Below, piece after piece: positions 1-12,600 of a stretch of DNA of 64,000 nt. Numbering within the stretch: the stretch's first letter is position 1; each line of letters starts with the position of its first letter. Both the position numbers and the translations under genes were made by a program. Where the stretch lies: assembly GCA_030144725.1 (NCBI GenBank), contig JASKMD010000019.1, forward strand, positions 555,596 through 619,595, written 5' to 3'. The notes under the pieces are model-generated. The model was not told the origin of the DNA, did no database searches, and was given only the letters and a program-made list of their open reading frames with translations. The DNA comes from Haematococcus lacustris (lineage: Eukaryota; Chlorophyta; Chlorophyceae; Chlamydomonadales; Haematococcaceae).

Positions 1-446
1 TGCTGTGTTGGGCACAACTAACCCCTGTCCACCACCCCTGCCATGCTCGAATTCCCTTGTCCAAGTTGGCTGGCTGGCTGCCTACTGTGCCCACCAAGCT
101 GGTCAGTCTTGGGGCATGCCAGCACCTGGTCGCCCCCTGCCGCTCTGCCGCTAGTCTGCACAGTGGTGCAAGCACACCAGCTCAGCATTGCCATGGCAGC
201 GCCCAGGACACATCACAGAAACACATGTCAGCCAATGGTGTGCAAAAATCACAGACAGATGTCACCAAGAACCACAGATTTGGAGAGCTGGAAGGTGCTG
301 GCCAGCTTTGGTCCATGTGCATTCACAAGTGAGAGATAATGTGCATTCGCTCACTGCAGTTGCTGTGCCGCTACTCAGTCAGACCTGACCTACTTAGTAT
401 GTGCAGCCACCACTCCTATGGCTGCAAAGGTTGAGATTCGGTGTTA
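1..446. other. 3' flank of the Cdc14 gene, no gene seen
   Basis: This stretch lies beyond the stop codon of the minus-strand Cdc14 gene. Open frames here are short and show no recognisable motif or codon pattern. It probably contains the 3' untranslated region, but I could not place a TGTAA polyadenylation signal on the minus strand. Confidence 0.4.
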
Positions 447-3400
447 CTATTTGACCCCAGCAGCCCTCCCTACCAGAGCCCCGCGCTGGCTGCTGCCCCT
501 CACACCGCCTGCATTCCCCGTCCCCAGCGCCGCCCCCACCCCTACAACTGCCACCCCTGCCCCATCCAGCCTGCCCCTGCCCCCTCTCGTCTCCGTGGCT
601 GCAACCCCAGCAGCGCCTGCAGTCCCACTGCTGGCCAGCTGGTTGCTGTTGCTAGGCCCCGTGGCACACGCACCATTGGCGTATGCAGCAGCCCTGGACG
701 CCATGCCCGCATGGTAGGTGGGCAGCATGGCCATAGGGATTTTGCGAGGTTGCCCATTGGGGGCAAGGGTGCGGGCCACTCCTGCACCTGGGCGCTGGCC
801 AGGGGTGGACTTGGGCGTGGTGGGGATGGGGGCATACTGATTGCTCTGGCTGGCCGAACCGTAGCCACGCTCACCTGCCCCACCAGCTGCTGCTGCCCCC
901 CCACCGCCTCCTATCCCCAGCCCAGCTCCTTGGCCCCCCCTCCACGATGACATGGCACTCCCTGTGGCTCCGCCAGAGTACATGCCGGCCAGCAGCCCTC
1001 CGCCTGCTGCCTGCCCAAGGTTGTCTAAGGACTGGGTGGCACGGTCAGGCAGCCCCCCCAGGCCCCCCACTCCCCTGCTGCCCTGCCTGTCCATGGCCCT
1101 CAGCGTGTCGGTGTGCAGGGTGGCACGCAGTGAGGCTGCATTGCCTCCCAGGATACCGCCACTCCCCAGCCCCATGCTGCCCAGCCCGCGGCTGCTGTCC
1201 CTGTCCTGAGCCGCCGCACGGTCAGCACTGGGGGCGCGGCCATACAGCGCACTCCCGCTGATACCACCTCCGCCGCCCCCGCCTCGTTCAGCCAATGACC
1301 TAGAGACTGGGCTGCTGTTCAGCTGGGAGCCAGGCCGAGAGGCAGAAGCTGCTGCCGCTGCTGCCACCGATGCTGTTGCGTTGCTGGCAGAGTTGAAGGA
1401 GGTAGGCCCCACAGACTGCAAGCCGGCAAGGTTGGGCTGGGAAAAAGACTGATTGGTGTGCCCCAGGGAGCCCAGGTGTGCCAGGCCCGGGTGGGGCATT
1501 GCGCTGGACGCACTGGCGGTGTAGCGCAAGGGGGTGATGCTGCGCCCCTGATAGATGCCTGGGCCCGCTCCTTGACCCCCCACGCCTGATAAGCGGCTGT
1601 TGCTGGATGTGTTGGACAGCGGGCGGGGCCCTGCGCCTGTCCCAGAGCCCCCTGCTCCTGGGCTCGACCCCTGGCTGGTGGGCGTGCCTGCCGCGCTGCT
1701 GCCGGCGCTACTGTTGTAGCGGGGCACCTGCACGTTAAGGGCTGTGCCTCGCAGGCCCTGCAGGTTGGTCAGGCCCTGACTGTAGCTATCTGCTGTGGCC
1801 AGGGGAAGGGCAGCGCCCTGGCCTGCCACCCCTGGCTGCACAGCCTTGCCGCCGTACTGCTGCAGGGAGAGGTCGGTGGACAGCGAGGAGACATAGGCTG
1901 CCCCGGACGGTGCGCTGGCTGCAGCCAGGCTGGGTGCCAAGTCTGGCCGTTGAGCTGATGGGCTAGGTGGCCCTATGCTGCTCAGGCCCCCACTCCCTTG
2001 TGCGGTCAGCTGCGATGCCTGGCCTGCTGTGCCTTGCTGAGATGCACCACTGGGCAGGGGCGACTGGCTGCCTGCTGCGCCAGGGCTGTATCCGGTGCTT
2101 TGTGAGCCACCATAGCTGGCAGTGCTGCCGGTAGGGCTGCTGCTGGCGCTGTTGAAACCGGGCTTCAGGCTGCTAGGAGTAGCCAGCTGGTGGGAAGTCA
2201 CACTCCCATCTGACACCTGGACCAGCAATGCGGAGAAGCAGTGGCTGCAAGCGCTGGCCAAATCAATAGTAAGCATGTGGCAGCGAGTAGTGACGACACA
2301 AGTGGCAGCAGAGGCAGCAATAGCCACAGCAGCCATGCTACAGCTGAGCCACAGGTCTACATGCATGCAGCGCCCCAACATCCTCCCCGGTGCTGCAGCC
2401 ATGCACTGGCCCAGCTTCCAATGCCTGCCTGGGCTGGCCCCCTCACCTGTGGAAGCACCGAGCCTTGGCTGTAGGCTGCAAAAGCGGTGACCGTGCTGCT
2501 TGCGCTGTTAGCACTGCTGGATGGCTGTTGGGTCATTGGTGTAGCTGGGCCGACAGCTGGCCTACCATTGATCACCAAGTCCTGCAACCAAGCACAGGCT
2601 CAACACAAATGTATTGCAACCGACACAGCCCCCTGACACATGAAGGGAGAACTTGCCATATAGCCAGGATTGCCCACCGTAGTTTTCAAACAGGTAGTGA
2701 CAACCCTGAATACTCAATACAACCCCACACCTCACCCGATCCAAAGTTCGCTGGGGTCCAGTGAGACTAGAGCTGCTGCTTTCAGTAAGCTTGCTAACAG
2801 GCTAACTTCTCGAGGTGCCTAATGGGTACAGCATGTCACCCATATGCTGAGTTAGGCCAATGCCGGCAGCTGTGTCAGCTTTGATGCTGGGAGGGCTATT
2901 GGGGCAGCTACTATAAACACACAGATGCAGGTAAGTTGCCTCAATTCCAGCACTAGACCATACATCTGTAAGAGGTGAAGGGTGAGAGGGTGGAGGAGGT
3001 TGCGTTGCGTCAGGGCCAGGGTCAGGGGCCAGGTGGAGCTGAAGGTATACGTGTAAGGGATGGCGTGGCTATGGCTGACTCACCCCGAGGGTCAGGTGTG
3101 GTTTGGTGATGCCTCGTTGCGCTCTATACACATCGCCCTCGTGCCACATGCGCGCCTCCACGTCGCGGAGAAAGTTCTGCTGCGGCCCAATCACTGAGCC
3201 TGGCCGGCACACCCGGATGTAGCCAATCACTTCTTCCACTGTGAACCTGAGGCAAGGATCAGGGCCAAGGTCAGTAGATCAGGGCCAAGCTGGCACAATT
3301 ACAAGGTAGCTGGCGTAGCAAAGAAGCCAAGTTGCATAGCCCATGATGCACTGTAAGTAGGCTGCTGCTATACTGCTGGTGTGTTGCTTGTAATGTGGAC

Positions 3401-5160
3401 AGCATAGTGGTATGCGTGTCGGCGCCCGCACCTGAAATGCTTCATGCAGTAGCAGCAGATTAGCACTCCTGTCCTTCCCAAGCCCGCTTTGCAGTGGATG
3501 GCCAGGGCCCCAGGCTGTTCGAAGACACAACAGCAGCAATGCATGGTGTAATTTCACCCCTCATGCATGCCCTTCCATGGCTTTCATGGCGCATGATGTA
3601 GTGAATTGTTTCCTGATGCTGAGGCCTGCTCGTTGGGTATCTGTTTCACCTCGCTTTCCGCAATCTCCAAGAACTTGAGGAGGATGGCTTCAGATGGACA
3701 AGAGCCATCTGGGAAATACAGGTCATAATGTCTGAACCCCCCATCTGTGAATCGTTTCCGATCGTACACCTACAAAAAACGGCAGTGTCACAAGCTCAGG
3801 GCCGCTTGGTCAGGTTGCTGTGCCAGAACAGGCGATAGCCAGAGTGTCAGCATTATGCTTCACCTTTTTGTTCAAGCGCACAATGGCAGTGACACCTTTT
3901 TTGCGCCAGTAGTCCCAGTAATCCTCTGGGGTGTGAAGGCGATACCCTGCAATCTCATTGCCCCGGGCAGCAGGGCCACTGAAGGCCACTAGCTTCCCAG
4001 GTACTATCCAGTTGAGGTCTCCATTCTCAACCTACGCGTAGCCAATGCCGCACTGGCTGAACCAACACATGAGACCAAACGTGTGCCACCTGCAATGCAC
4101 ACCTGCTCATAGTGTTCATACTCCTCGCAATTCCATGTCGTGCTGTCAACGCTCCAGTCAATAAAGGATACATCTCGTGCCTTTTGTATACCCTGCAGGC
4201 AGGGATGCACACTGTTATGCACCTGACAGAGGGCCAATTGTAGGGTACAACGTGCGGGGCACACCTTGATGACGTCCCACACTGTCAGGTGAAAGGTTGA
4301 CACACCACATGAGGCGTCGCGGAATGGCATATACGGCTTGAAGGCCTGGAGCGGCCGGTAGGCCTCCTCAGCCGTCCGGTTAAGAAACACAACCTGGTAG
4401 ATACCAATCTGCAAGGCGAGGTGAGGACGTTGGGGCCTTGGACCAGCGCCATGGCAACATCAGCAGCAGGGCTACAGATGGGGCCTGCATTTCGTGCAAT
4501 GCGCACCAGTACTGCTGCGTTGCTGCGTTGCTGTGCGTGCGGACCGCAATAGTAATAGAGCCGCTTCTTGCTTCGGTCGGCTTCCTGAAGCAGGCAAGTA
4601 GTAGCAACGGCCTCATCTGCGAGGGGCGTGCAGATGGGCATGCAAGCCGCCTGGGCTCCAACACACAATGCAATCTATTGCAAGCCCTGCATTGCTGTCT
4701 CAGCTGTTGTTCGATTGGTGCATCGCAACCGGCTACTACGAGTTATGGACAGGGGCTTGCCTGCAGTAAATCTTGTGTTTGCCGACAGAACCTGTAGGCT
4801 TTGCCCAGATTCAAGGGGCCGAAATCGGCAAAGAACGGCTCATACAGCTACACGGACAGGGCACAATTGTTCTCTAGTGAAGCTTTGCTGATGTCTTGAT
4901 GCGCGACGCAGAGGGCTTACCAGCTGGTCGTCAATGCAATAGCAAATAGAGGTCGCGGCAAGGTTCGATGACCTCAGGCTCTCCACGGAGCGACGCAGCG
5001 GGCAGAAGAACAGTCTTCCATCAATCACAGGCTGGGCCTGTTCAAAGCCCGAGCAGGTGCCATAAATTAGTATGGGCCCTCTGGACCGACCAAGAGCTAC
5101 TAAGCATATGTATCAGCCGCCGATGCTTGCCTGCAGCAGCTCATCGCCCGAGCTGGTCAT
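447..5160 (-). CDS. CDC14: Cdc14-type dual-specificity protein phosphatase with long C-terminal tail
   Basis: Twelve exons keep phase throughout: 5131-5160, 4921-5037, 4761-4847, 4507-4584, 4265-4408, 4103-4192, 3864-4031, 3650-3769, 3432-3514, 3084-3246, 2447-2581 and 447-2216, giving 994 aa. Residues about 11-360 follow the Cdc14 fold: the N-terminal domain with [11 protein letters not shown] and [17 protein letters not shown], the general-acid loop FPDGS (Asp259), and the P-loop [10 protein letters not shown] with catalytic Cys286 and Arg292, followed by [13 protein letters not shown], a Cdc14 hallmark. Cdc14 enzymes remove phosphate from Ser/Thr-Pro sites, typically in mitotic exit, cytokinesis and basal-body or cilium processes. 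Residues 406-994 form one large final exon rich in Ser, Gly, Ala and Gln without a recognised domain, much longer than the catalytic core. Introns 1 and 3 have GC donors (CAG/GCAAGC). The ATG at 5160 is the only one fitting exon 1. Identity is near certain; tail function is unknown. Confidence 0.95.
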
Positions 5161-6095
5161 GTCTGTGCGACTTGCGCCCTCTACCGCCTGAGGGACGCGG
5201 CCTCCGCCCTGCCGTAACTCATGCGACAAATGCGCAAAGCGCTGACCCTTCCTTACCTATCTACCGTACGGCATTGTTTTCCTGCCGACGCTGTGCGTAT
5301 CTCACTCTAAAAGAAACATGACGACAGTTAGGCGACAGTTGGTTGGTTGGTTCCCCATTCAATGGCTATGCCCGTGGTGTGAAAGTGTTGATCCTGTTTT
5401 ACTACTGCCACCTGGGGAGTCATCAAGCATGTTTAATGGTGTACATCCTTCACGTCTCTTCATGGGAACATGAAAGTAAAGTTCAGGTTCAACAAGAGGG
5501 TATGCGTATTCATGTCTGCAGAGGCCATCCCTGGCGTATGATGCCAGTCAGGGCATTAGAGCCCCGTGCAGTAAAATGGAGCCCTCAGCTGCATTGGTGC
5601 ATTGGGTAGGAGCTGGTGTGACTGACCCTGCACTGACATGGGTATCAACAGATTAATTAGGCTGAACTAAGCTATCACAGCATACAGCTAAATATGCAAG
5701 TATTTATTTTATAGCCCTGTTCCTTAAGCACGCGTATGGCAAGGTATGGCATGGTATGGGCATGGCATGGTGCACTCCTGCATGTAGGAGGTTTCACAGT
5801 GGGGGTGGTTACCCACAGGCCACCCCCTGCAGGAAACGTCTTGGGTAGGAAGGAGCGCTGCCGCTGGAGTTCGGTGCACACCCCTGTGACTGGATCCCCC
5901 CTCGCTTCACGGAGCATAGCCTCAGGCATGCAGGACTCGTCGTCTGCATGCACCGCATGGTGTGGCTGCAGGCTTTGAATTTAGTGCCATGAGTGCAACC
6001 ATGCATTGACATCACCTGATGTCCAGGTGAAAACAACGCCACATCCTAAATAGCAAAGAAAAAGTGCATGTAGTCATTCCTGGCCGGTCACCCCT
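5161..6095. other. Intergenic, presumed Cdc14 promoter side
   Basis: This gap lies upstream of the Cdc14 start and downstream of the coiled-coil gene, both on the minus strand. Open frames at 5343-5609 and 5675-5953 lack domains and fit no splice chain. No tandem repeat or RNA gene was recognised. Confidence 0.4.
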
Positions 6096-9078
6096 TCACA
6101 CTCCAGTGTCCTGTCGTTGCTCAGTCAGGAGCCCCTTCATGTGCTGTAACCTGCAAATCAGTGTGTGGCAAAAGCACGTCGTTCATGCACACAACACACC
6201 AGGCATCCGCGCAGCAGCGCAGCACCTGAGTTCCATGTCTTCCTGTTGGTGACACAGCTTGTCGCGATCACACTTTGCAGCGTCCAGGGCTGCCTGCATG
6301 CGGCACAGACATCATCCATGTGAGCCGTATGTTGCATGCTGCTATCAGAGCTTGGAGTCACTGCAATAACAGGTGGCATTGCATACAATGGTTCATCGCT
6401 CGGTATACAATGCTGTCTCCTCACCCCGCTTCTGACTTAGCTTGAGCATGCCATTGATATGAGTTTGCAGGCTGCCACGGGTGCACTGTGGGAAGACATT
6501 GATGGTTAGCCTTCAGTGGGTACTCACATGTCAACAGCCTGCAGGACTTGTGAATATTTAGTGTCGGTGTCAGTGGTTTAGATATGGTTGTATTTAGTGT
6601 GGACAGAACACTATGCTCGCCGCTGGTGCCATCAAGCAGCCACGCTGGGCAACCCTTACCAGCAGTCGTTGCCGTTCTTCTGCTTGCTGCTGGATGTGCA
6701 GCCGGGCAGTTGCTTCAGCCGCCTTAGCTTCAAGTTGAGACGTCACCTAAGAGCAACAAGCCAGGCAAACGTCACCAGCAGGCACCCACCTCCCTAGCAG
6801 GCCTACAGGGGCATATGCTGGGTACCAGTGTTTTTTTTGCATTTTACATAGCGTTCGCTATAAAATGCCATATTGAAGGGGTCGTTTTGCGCTATGAAAT
6901 AGTCGCTGCACTACCTTGCACTGCGCTATAAAAACATGGCCTCTAACCTGCAGTTTTGCGTATTGTAGCATAGCTTTTGCTGAAATTTCCACCTGAGCGA
7001 TGTTTTGAAGTAAGGTTGAGCTTTGAATACAAGGGTATGAACCTATGCCATGCCACTTTGAGCTATAGGGCGAAACGAAAAAAACCACTGCTGGGTACCC
7101 CACCTCCTTCAAGCGCTCAATCTTCAAGGACATGGCACCGCGCGCTTGTGCAATGCCAGCCAGTGTTTCCTGCACTTGCATGCATGGCGCGACATGAGCA
7201 GTGTGTTTCAGATGTGTCAGAGATGACATGTGTCTGACATGCAGCTGGTGAAGCCACACTTTGCAGGCATGGCAGGGCCTGTTCTTGCAGTGACTACAGC
7301 AGTGCATGAGGCTTGCGACAGCACAGCTCCGCCGTCATGAGCCCAACAGCACCCACTACAAGCAACGGCAGTCAGAGAGCTAGGGCCAATGCAGCCATGG
7401 CTGCTGCGTGACACAGGACATTGGCTGAGGAGGAGCATGTACACTTGAAGGGCAGCTGACCTTGAGGTGTGCCTCCTTTGCTTCCAGGGCTGCAGTGTTC
7501 AAGCGTGCCTTAAGCATGGGCATACGAGTGTGCACCTGCATGCGAGCACCAGCACCTCGGTAAACAGGTGGTAATCATGTGGGCAGCAGGCAACAGCTTT
7601 GCCAACAGCTCTGCTGCCAGGCTGACAACTAGGCTGCTGCCAGGCTGACCGCTCCTCTAGTGTAGCCCTTGTCGCTGTGCAGCACATGGCATCTGCTAAC
7701 AAGTATCATTGCAGACTCGATGCCCTGTGCCCGTATCACCATGCACACTGCACAGGCAGCAAGAGCATGGCCCCAGAGCACCAATGCCTAGACGTGGCTG
7801 TGGAGCACAGGCTACAACCGCCACCACTGCTGTCCCCCCTGCCTCATTGCTCGCCAGCAGCACTCCACCATCACCGTGGCCAGCCCGCACCAGGGTAGGC
7901 TGTGAGCTGGGTGAGTCAGCGGAAGCCTGGATGCAGGGAGCCGCCTCCCTCACCTCACTGATGTGTGCCTGCAGCTGCTGACACCGCGCTAAGGCCGCCT
8001 GCTCTACGGCTACCGGCCCACCATTGCTGGGGTCGCTGCACGCCTCTTCAAAGCTGCGCCATTAGCAGCGCAGGGTGGCACACATGCTCAGGCACAGCTG
8101 GAGCCACATGGTGGAGCCCAGCAGCACACATAAGGCCAGGCTAGAGTCACACAGAAGGCGATAGAGCCTAAGCTAGAGCCAGCACACAAAAGGTCAGGCG
8201 ATAGAGGGGCACAGGAGGCCAGGCGTAGAGTCGCAAAGACGGGCAGCAGTGGGCGTACCTACTTGGTTATCCGGCGTGATTCGCTGTCAAGGGCATGGCG
8301 CAGAGCAGCCAACCGTGCTTGACTGCTGTCACACATGTCTCTCACCCTGGGCGTCCATCCAAGGAACATGCAAGCACACTGACAGAGAGAAAGTCATATG
8401 AGGCATGACAAACCGGCTGCATCAATAGGTGCTGGTATTCACCCCACCACCTAGGGAGCTTAGAGTTGTGGTGGTTGAGGAGGTTGCTCACAAGGCTAGG
8501 TCGTTGCCATTGTCCAAGCTTTCCTGCAGCTTGCCTGCAGCATTCGCCGCAGCCAAGCAGGCACGCTTTGCACTGGCAAGCTGACCTTGGTGCTGCAGCA
8601 GCTCCTGTCTGAGAAAGTTCTGCAGAAAGGGACATGGCAGGGGACATGGCTGGACTCAGCTGCTAGCAGCAGCACCAGCAGCCGGGGATGGATTGGTAGT
8701 GTTGCACTTTGGCCAAGCCCATGTAGTGTGATGGTGATGTTGAGCAGCCGAGCAAGGCAACAACTTGGCTATAGCTTTCCCAGGATTCTTCAGACCACAC
8801 CTCACCGGGCTATTGGAGGACGTAAACTTTTAAACACCATGATCATTTCAGGCATTACTGTGCTCACCTCTGCACTGCGCTCCTGCTTCAGCTTGTACTC
8901 TAGCTGAGCCCGTTCGTCACGCTGCTGTGTAAGTTCTTTTGTTCGGCTCTCAAGCAAACCCTGGACTGCAAAGTCAACTGTTGTCACTGGCCATGTTCAG
9001 CAGTCCTCGATCCTAACTATCCTGTACCTCGGCTTCCTTGATACGAATCAGCCAGGCCAGAACCTGCGTCTCAGCCAT
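6096..9078 (-). CDS. Coiled-coil protein, family not recognised
   Basis: A chain of phase-consistent minus-strand exons encodes a protein that is mostly Glu/Gln/Lys/Ala/Leu-rich coiled coil. Exons supported: 9028-9078 (ATG, MAETQVLAWLIRIKEAE), 8868-8960, 8492-8619, 8263-8325, 7954-8053, 7461-7508, 7104-7169, 6660-6746, 6425-6485, 6226-6289 and 6096-6150 with a TGA stop. Between 7509 and 7953 one or more exons may be missing from this model, because no reading there was convincing. Heptad-like stretches occur in almost every exon, for example LESRTKELTQQRDERAQLEY. No catalytic or membrane signature was seen. It could be a cytoskeletal, kinetochore or flagellar coiled-coil protein, but the sequence alone does not decide this. 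It is head to head with the NUP50-like gene across 594 bp. Confidence 0.65.
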
Positions 9079-9672
9079 GTTTGGCCGTATGTGCTGGAAA
9101 AAGAGAGCTGCGCCCGTCATTTTGAGTTTAAACCACGTTTGAGTGACATTTAAGCCTGTCGCAGCCTGTCCTGGAGTCCAGGCTGGACTCCAGGCTGGAG
9201 AGCCACTCTAGGGATGCCACCCCAAGTTTACTCGCGCAATGTCGCATGTTGACCCAGTGCCTTGGCCCAAGGCTTGCGTGTCATGTTCACATTGGGTGCA
9301 ACATGTAGCGTGACATGAATCGGTCCCTACTTAATGTTGGCAGGGTGCCCAGTGATTTTGAAGGGAACGTGCCTTTGGGATGGGGTGCAGCTGTCAAAGG
9401 TGCGTAGCATGCACATGCTGGTGCCAAAGCACAGCAACGCAGGTATAAGTGATAATGATGATGAATGGGCCAAGAGCCCAGCGCCAGCAACAATTCCGTG
9501 GATGGCCAGCTCCATGTGTAACTGGCCTGCCTCATGGTTCCTTGCATTCATAAGACGACGCCTTGATCATCCATGGGTCCTCCACGCAAGTTTTCATTGC
9601 AGAGTTTGGATTTTCTATAGTCACACAGGTCCTTTGCGAGGGCAGCAGCGAGTGGTGGTGCTGGTGAGCAGC
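9079..9672. promoter_or_regulatory. Probable divergent promoter region
   Basis: This 594-bp gap separates the starts of the coiled-coil gene (minus) and the NUP50-like gene (plus), so both promoters should lie here. A short tandem duplication built on CTGGACTCCAGG lies near 9170-9200. No TATA box was assigned with confidence. Confidence 0.4.
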
Positions 9673-12600
9673 ATGGCGGACCGGCCCAGTGCAGCGCAAC
9701 CCGTGTCGAAGCGCCGGGCTGGCGAGCAAGTGACGAAGAACGATGTAGAGCTGGACGAGGACGAGGATGCGGACGGCGAGGTTCGCGCACTTGACGCGGA
9801 ACAAATAATTGACTGCCCACCGATCCCATCGCGATCTATTGCTCAGCTTTGTGCCACTCGTCGCAGGCCCGGGACCCAGGCTCCTGGGCCCCTGTCACAG
9901 ATGAAGCGATCAAGCGACGTAGAAAGGTCCACGTTCGACGGGGTGGCGCAGGCACTGCTGAACCAGTTGCAGTGCCCGAGGCCGCAGCCCCAGCTGCACC
10001 TGGCGGCAACCCCTTTGCGGGCATTGCTTTGACCGCTCCCAGCGGGCAGCCCCCGACTGGCAATCCCTTTGCCAGCATCACCCTGGTGGCTCCTGCAGAG
10101 AAAGTGAGAGTAGCCGAGGCCATGCACACATTGGCACCATGCATAGAAAGTGTGTCAGGCAAACACTGAGTGCGCCTGGTAGAGCTGGGCCAGGGTTTCA
10201 GCAGGGCCATGACCGAGTTAGCACCCAATTGGGTTAGTTGGCTAATCCATTGCCAAGCTTGGCAAAAGGCCTGAGCATGGCTCTGCCTGGCTGTCATGCT
10301 GTGAACTTGCCCTGCCTCTCCCTGCTGCTGGCTTGCCTCAGCTGCATAAAGTGAGGAACCCACTGACTGCTCAACACGCCTGCCACAGTGCTGACTACCC
10401 TGCTCACTGCGGCACACTACACACTAATTACAGACCAGGGGCTGGTGCAGTAGCTTGTGCACTACCTACCACACCACCTGCCCTGGCTTAATCTACCCTG
10501 CCTACCTGCCTACTACCTTCTGCTGAGGTGCTGCACTGCCTGCTTGACCCTCCCTGCCTTGGCCTGACCTGACCTGACCTCACTGTGTGCCCCTGCAGGC
10601 TGCCGCAGAGCCAGCACAGCCGGCAGCCACCCCACAGGACACAGACCAGGCCAGCGGACCTCCCACGGCAGCCTCTGATCCAGGTGCCCAGGCTGCACCA
10701 GCTGCTGCTCCCCCTGCTGACGCGCCACTGGCCACCAAGGATGATGCAGCAGCGCCAGCACCAGCAGCGGAGGCAGCGCCTGCAGCAGCAGGCGAGGCAC
10801 CCGCTGCAGCCACGCAGGCAGGATCAGCAGGGGAGCCAACATCAGCAGGCGGTGCAAGTGAGAAGGAGGAGGCTGCAGGCGCATCAGCTACACCCGCTGG
10901 CTTTGGTGCTGTGAAGGCCCCTGCCGCTGGAGCAGCTGGGGGCTTCAGCAGCTTTGGCAGCTTGGCAGCAGGCAAGAGAAGGGCAACAGGGGGGATGGAG
11001 GGCAGCAAGGGGCTCGAGGGAGGGAGGGCGGCAAGGGGCTAGAGGCTGGGTATGTGGGGAGGGAGGGCAGCAGGGTGTCAGAGGCAGGGGGGCACGGACC
11101 TAGGCACAGGGTGCAGGGGCTCACCTTGCAGCCACCTACTGCAGCAAAGGGGTCCTCGCAGAGAGGCATGGCCGCCTGGGGGTGGAGGGCAGGAGGAGCA
11201 GGAAGTAGGGAGGAGGAGGAGAAAGGAGATGTAACGCCCTTTGTCTGCTTGCCTCACTGTAGTTCATCACAGCAAATCATTCATATCCATGCACATGTGC
11301 AGAGGTGCAGGAGGGTGGGTGGTGTGGTGTAAGGATTGTGGTATGGGATTCACCCACTGTCTTCTCTGCCCCACATCTTCACTCCCTTGTCCCTCTGCTG
11401 ACCCCCTCCTCCCCTCCCCCCTGGCTGCCACAGGGTCGGGCGGTTCATTCTCAGGCTTTGCCGGCTTTGGGACTGGGACCTTGGGGTCTGGCACCGGCGG
11501 CTTTGGCGGGTTAGCTGGCACCTCAGGTGAGGGTGAGGGTGAGGGTGAGGGTTCGCGTCAGCCTGCTGGGCTCGCATGAGTGAGGAAGTGAGAGAGTATG
11601 CGAGGGGGCGAGCACCTGTGGGCTGTGAACCGGTTTGGAAGGTATGGGGTCAGGCAATGTCAGGCACCAGCGGGTCCAGCCCGCATGAGGGTTTGAACCA
11701 GACGGTGGTGTCAGCCAGCTGCCAACCGACACAGGGGGTGGGTAGTTGGGATCACCCTTGTTAGGTATGATGGGGCAATGTCAATGTTTACGTGGAGATC
11801 AAGGCGGTGGTGTGGACCACATGTGACGTGCGGACTACAGTGTGTGGACTGTAAGCGACTGGCAACACCGCCAGTGTGCCTCTGTCGACACTGCCAGCAC
11901 ACATGTGACAGTGGCCAGGCTGGTGACATTGTGCTTAGCCTCCCACCCTCCACAGTTATGTGTATGATCATGGCACCTCCATACTACTTGGCCTGCTTGA
12001 AGATGAGAGGGGACAGCAGGGGGTTAGAGACCAGACAGCACCCCACAGTTGGCCTGCAGTGAGGGCATGTGCCTGGCCCTCACTGCCCTCACTAAGAGGG
12101 ACCATGATGTGGGGTGGATGTGGGGGGCGAAGGAATCTTCTTCGGCGCAACCAGGGTGTAGGGCTACACAGCAAATAGCTAGCCCCAACCCCTGCCCCTC
12201 CCTCTGCCTTCATTGCCTCAGGTGGTTTTGGCACCGGCTCCTTTTCCTTTGGCACTGCGGCCTTTCCCCCGGTTGCTGCCCCAGCCCCCTTTTCCCTGGG
12301 CCCTTCCAAGCCTTCTGTTGCCTCCGGTGCAGACACCACACGGGCGGTCGCGGCAGATGGGGAGGGTGGTGAAGGGGAGGGCGGCGAGGATGGGGAGGGA
12401 GGGGAAGGGGGAGGGGAGGGCGTGCAGCTGTTTGGCAATGGCAGTGTAAAGCCTTTGGTACAGTTGCTAGAGCAGGCGAAACGCACTGGGGAGGAGGAGG
12501 AGCAGGCGGTTTTTTCAGGTGAGGTGTTGCTGCTGCTGCTGCCGCCGCCGCCGTTGCTGCTGGTGCCACCGCTGCTGCTGCTGCTGCTGCCGCCGCCGCC

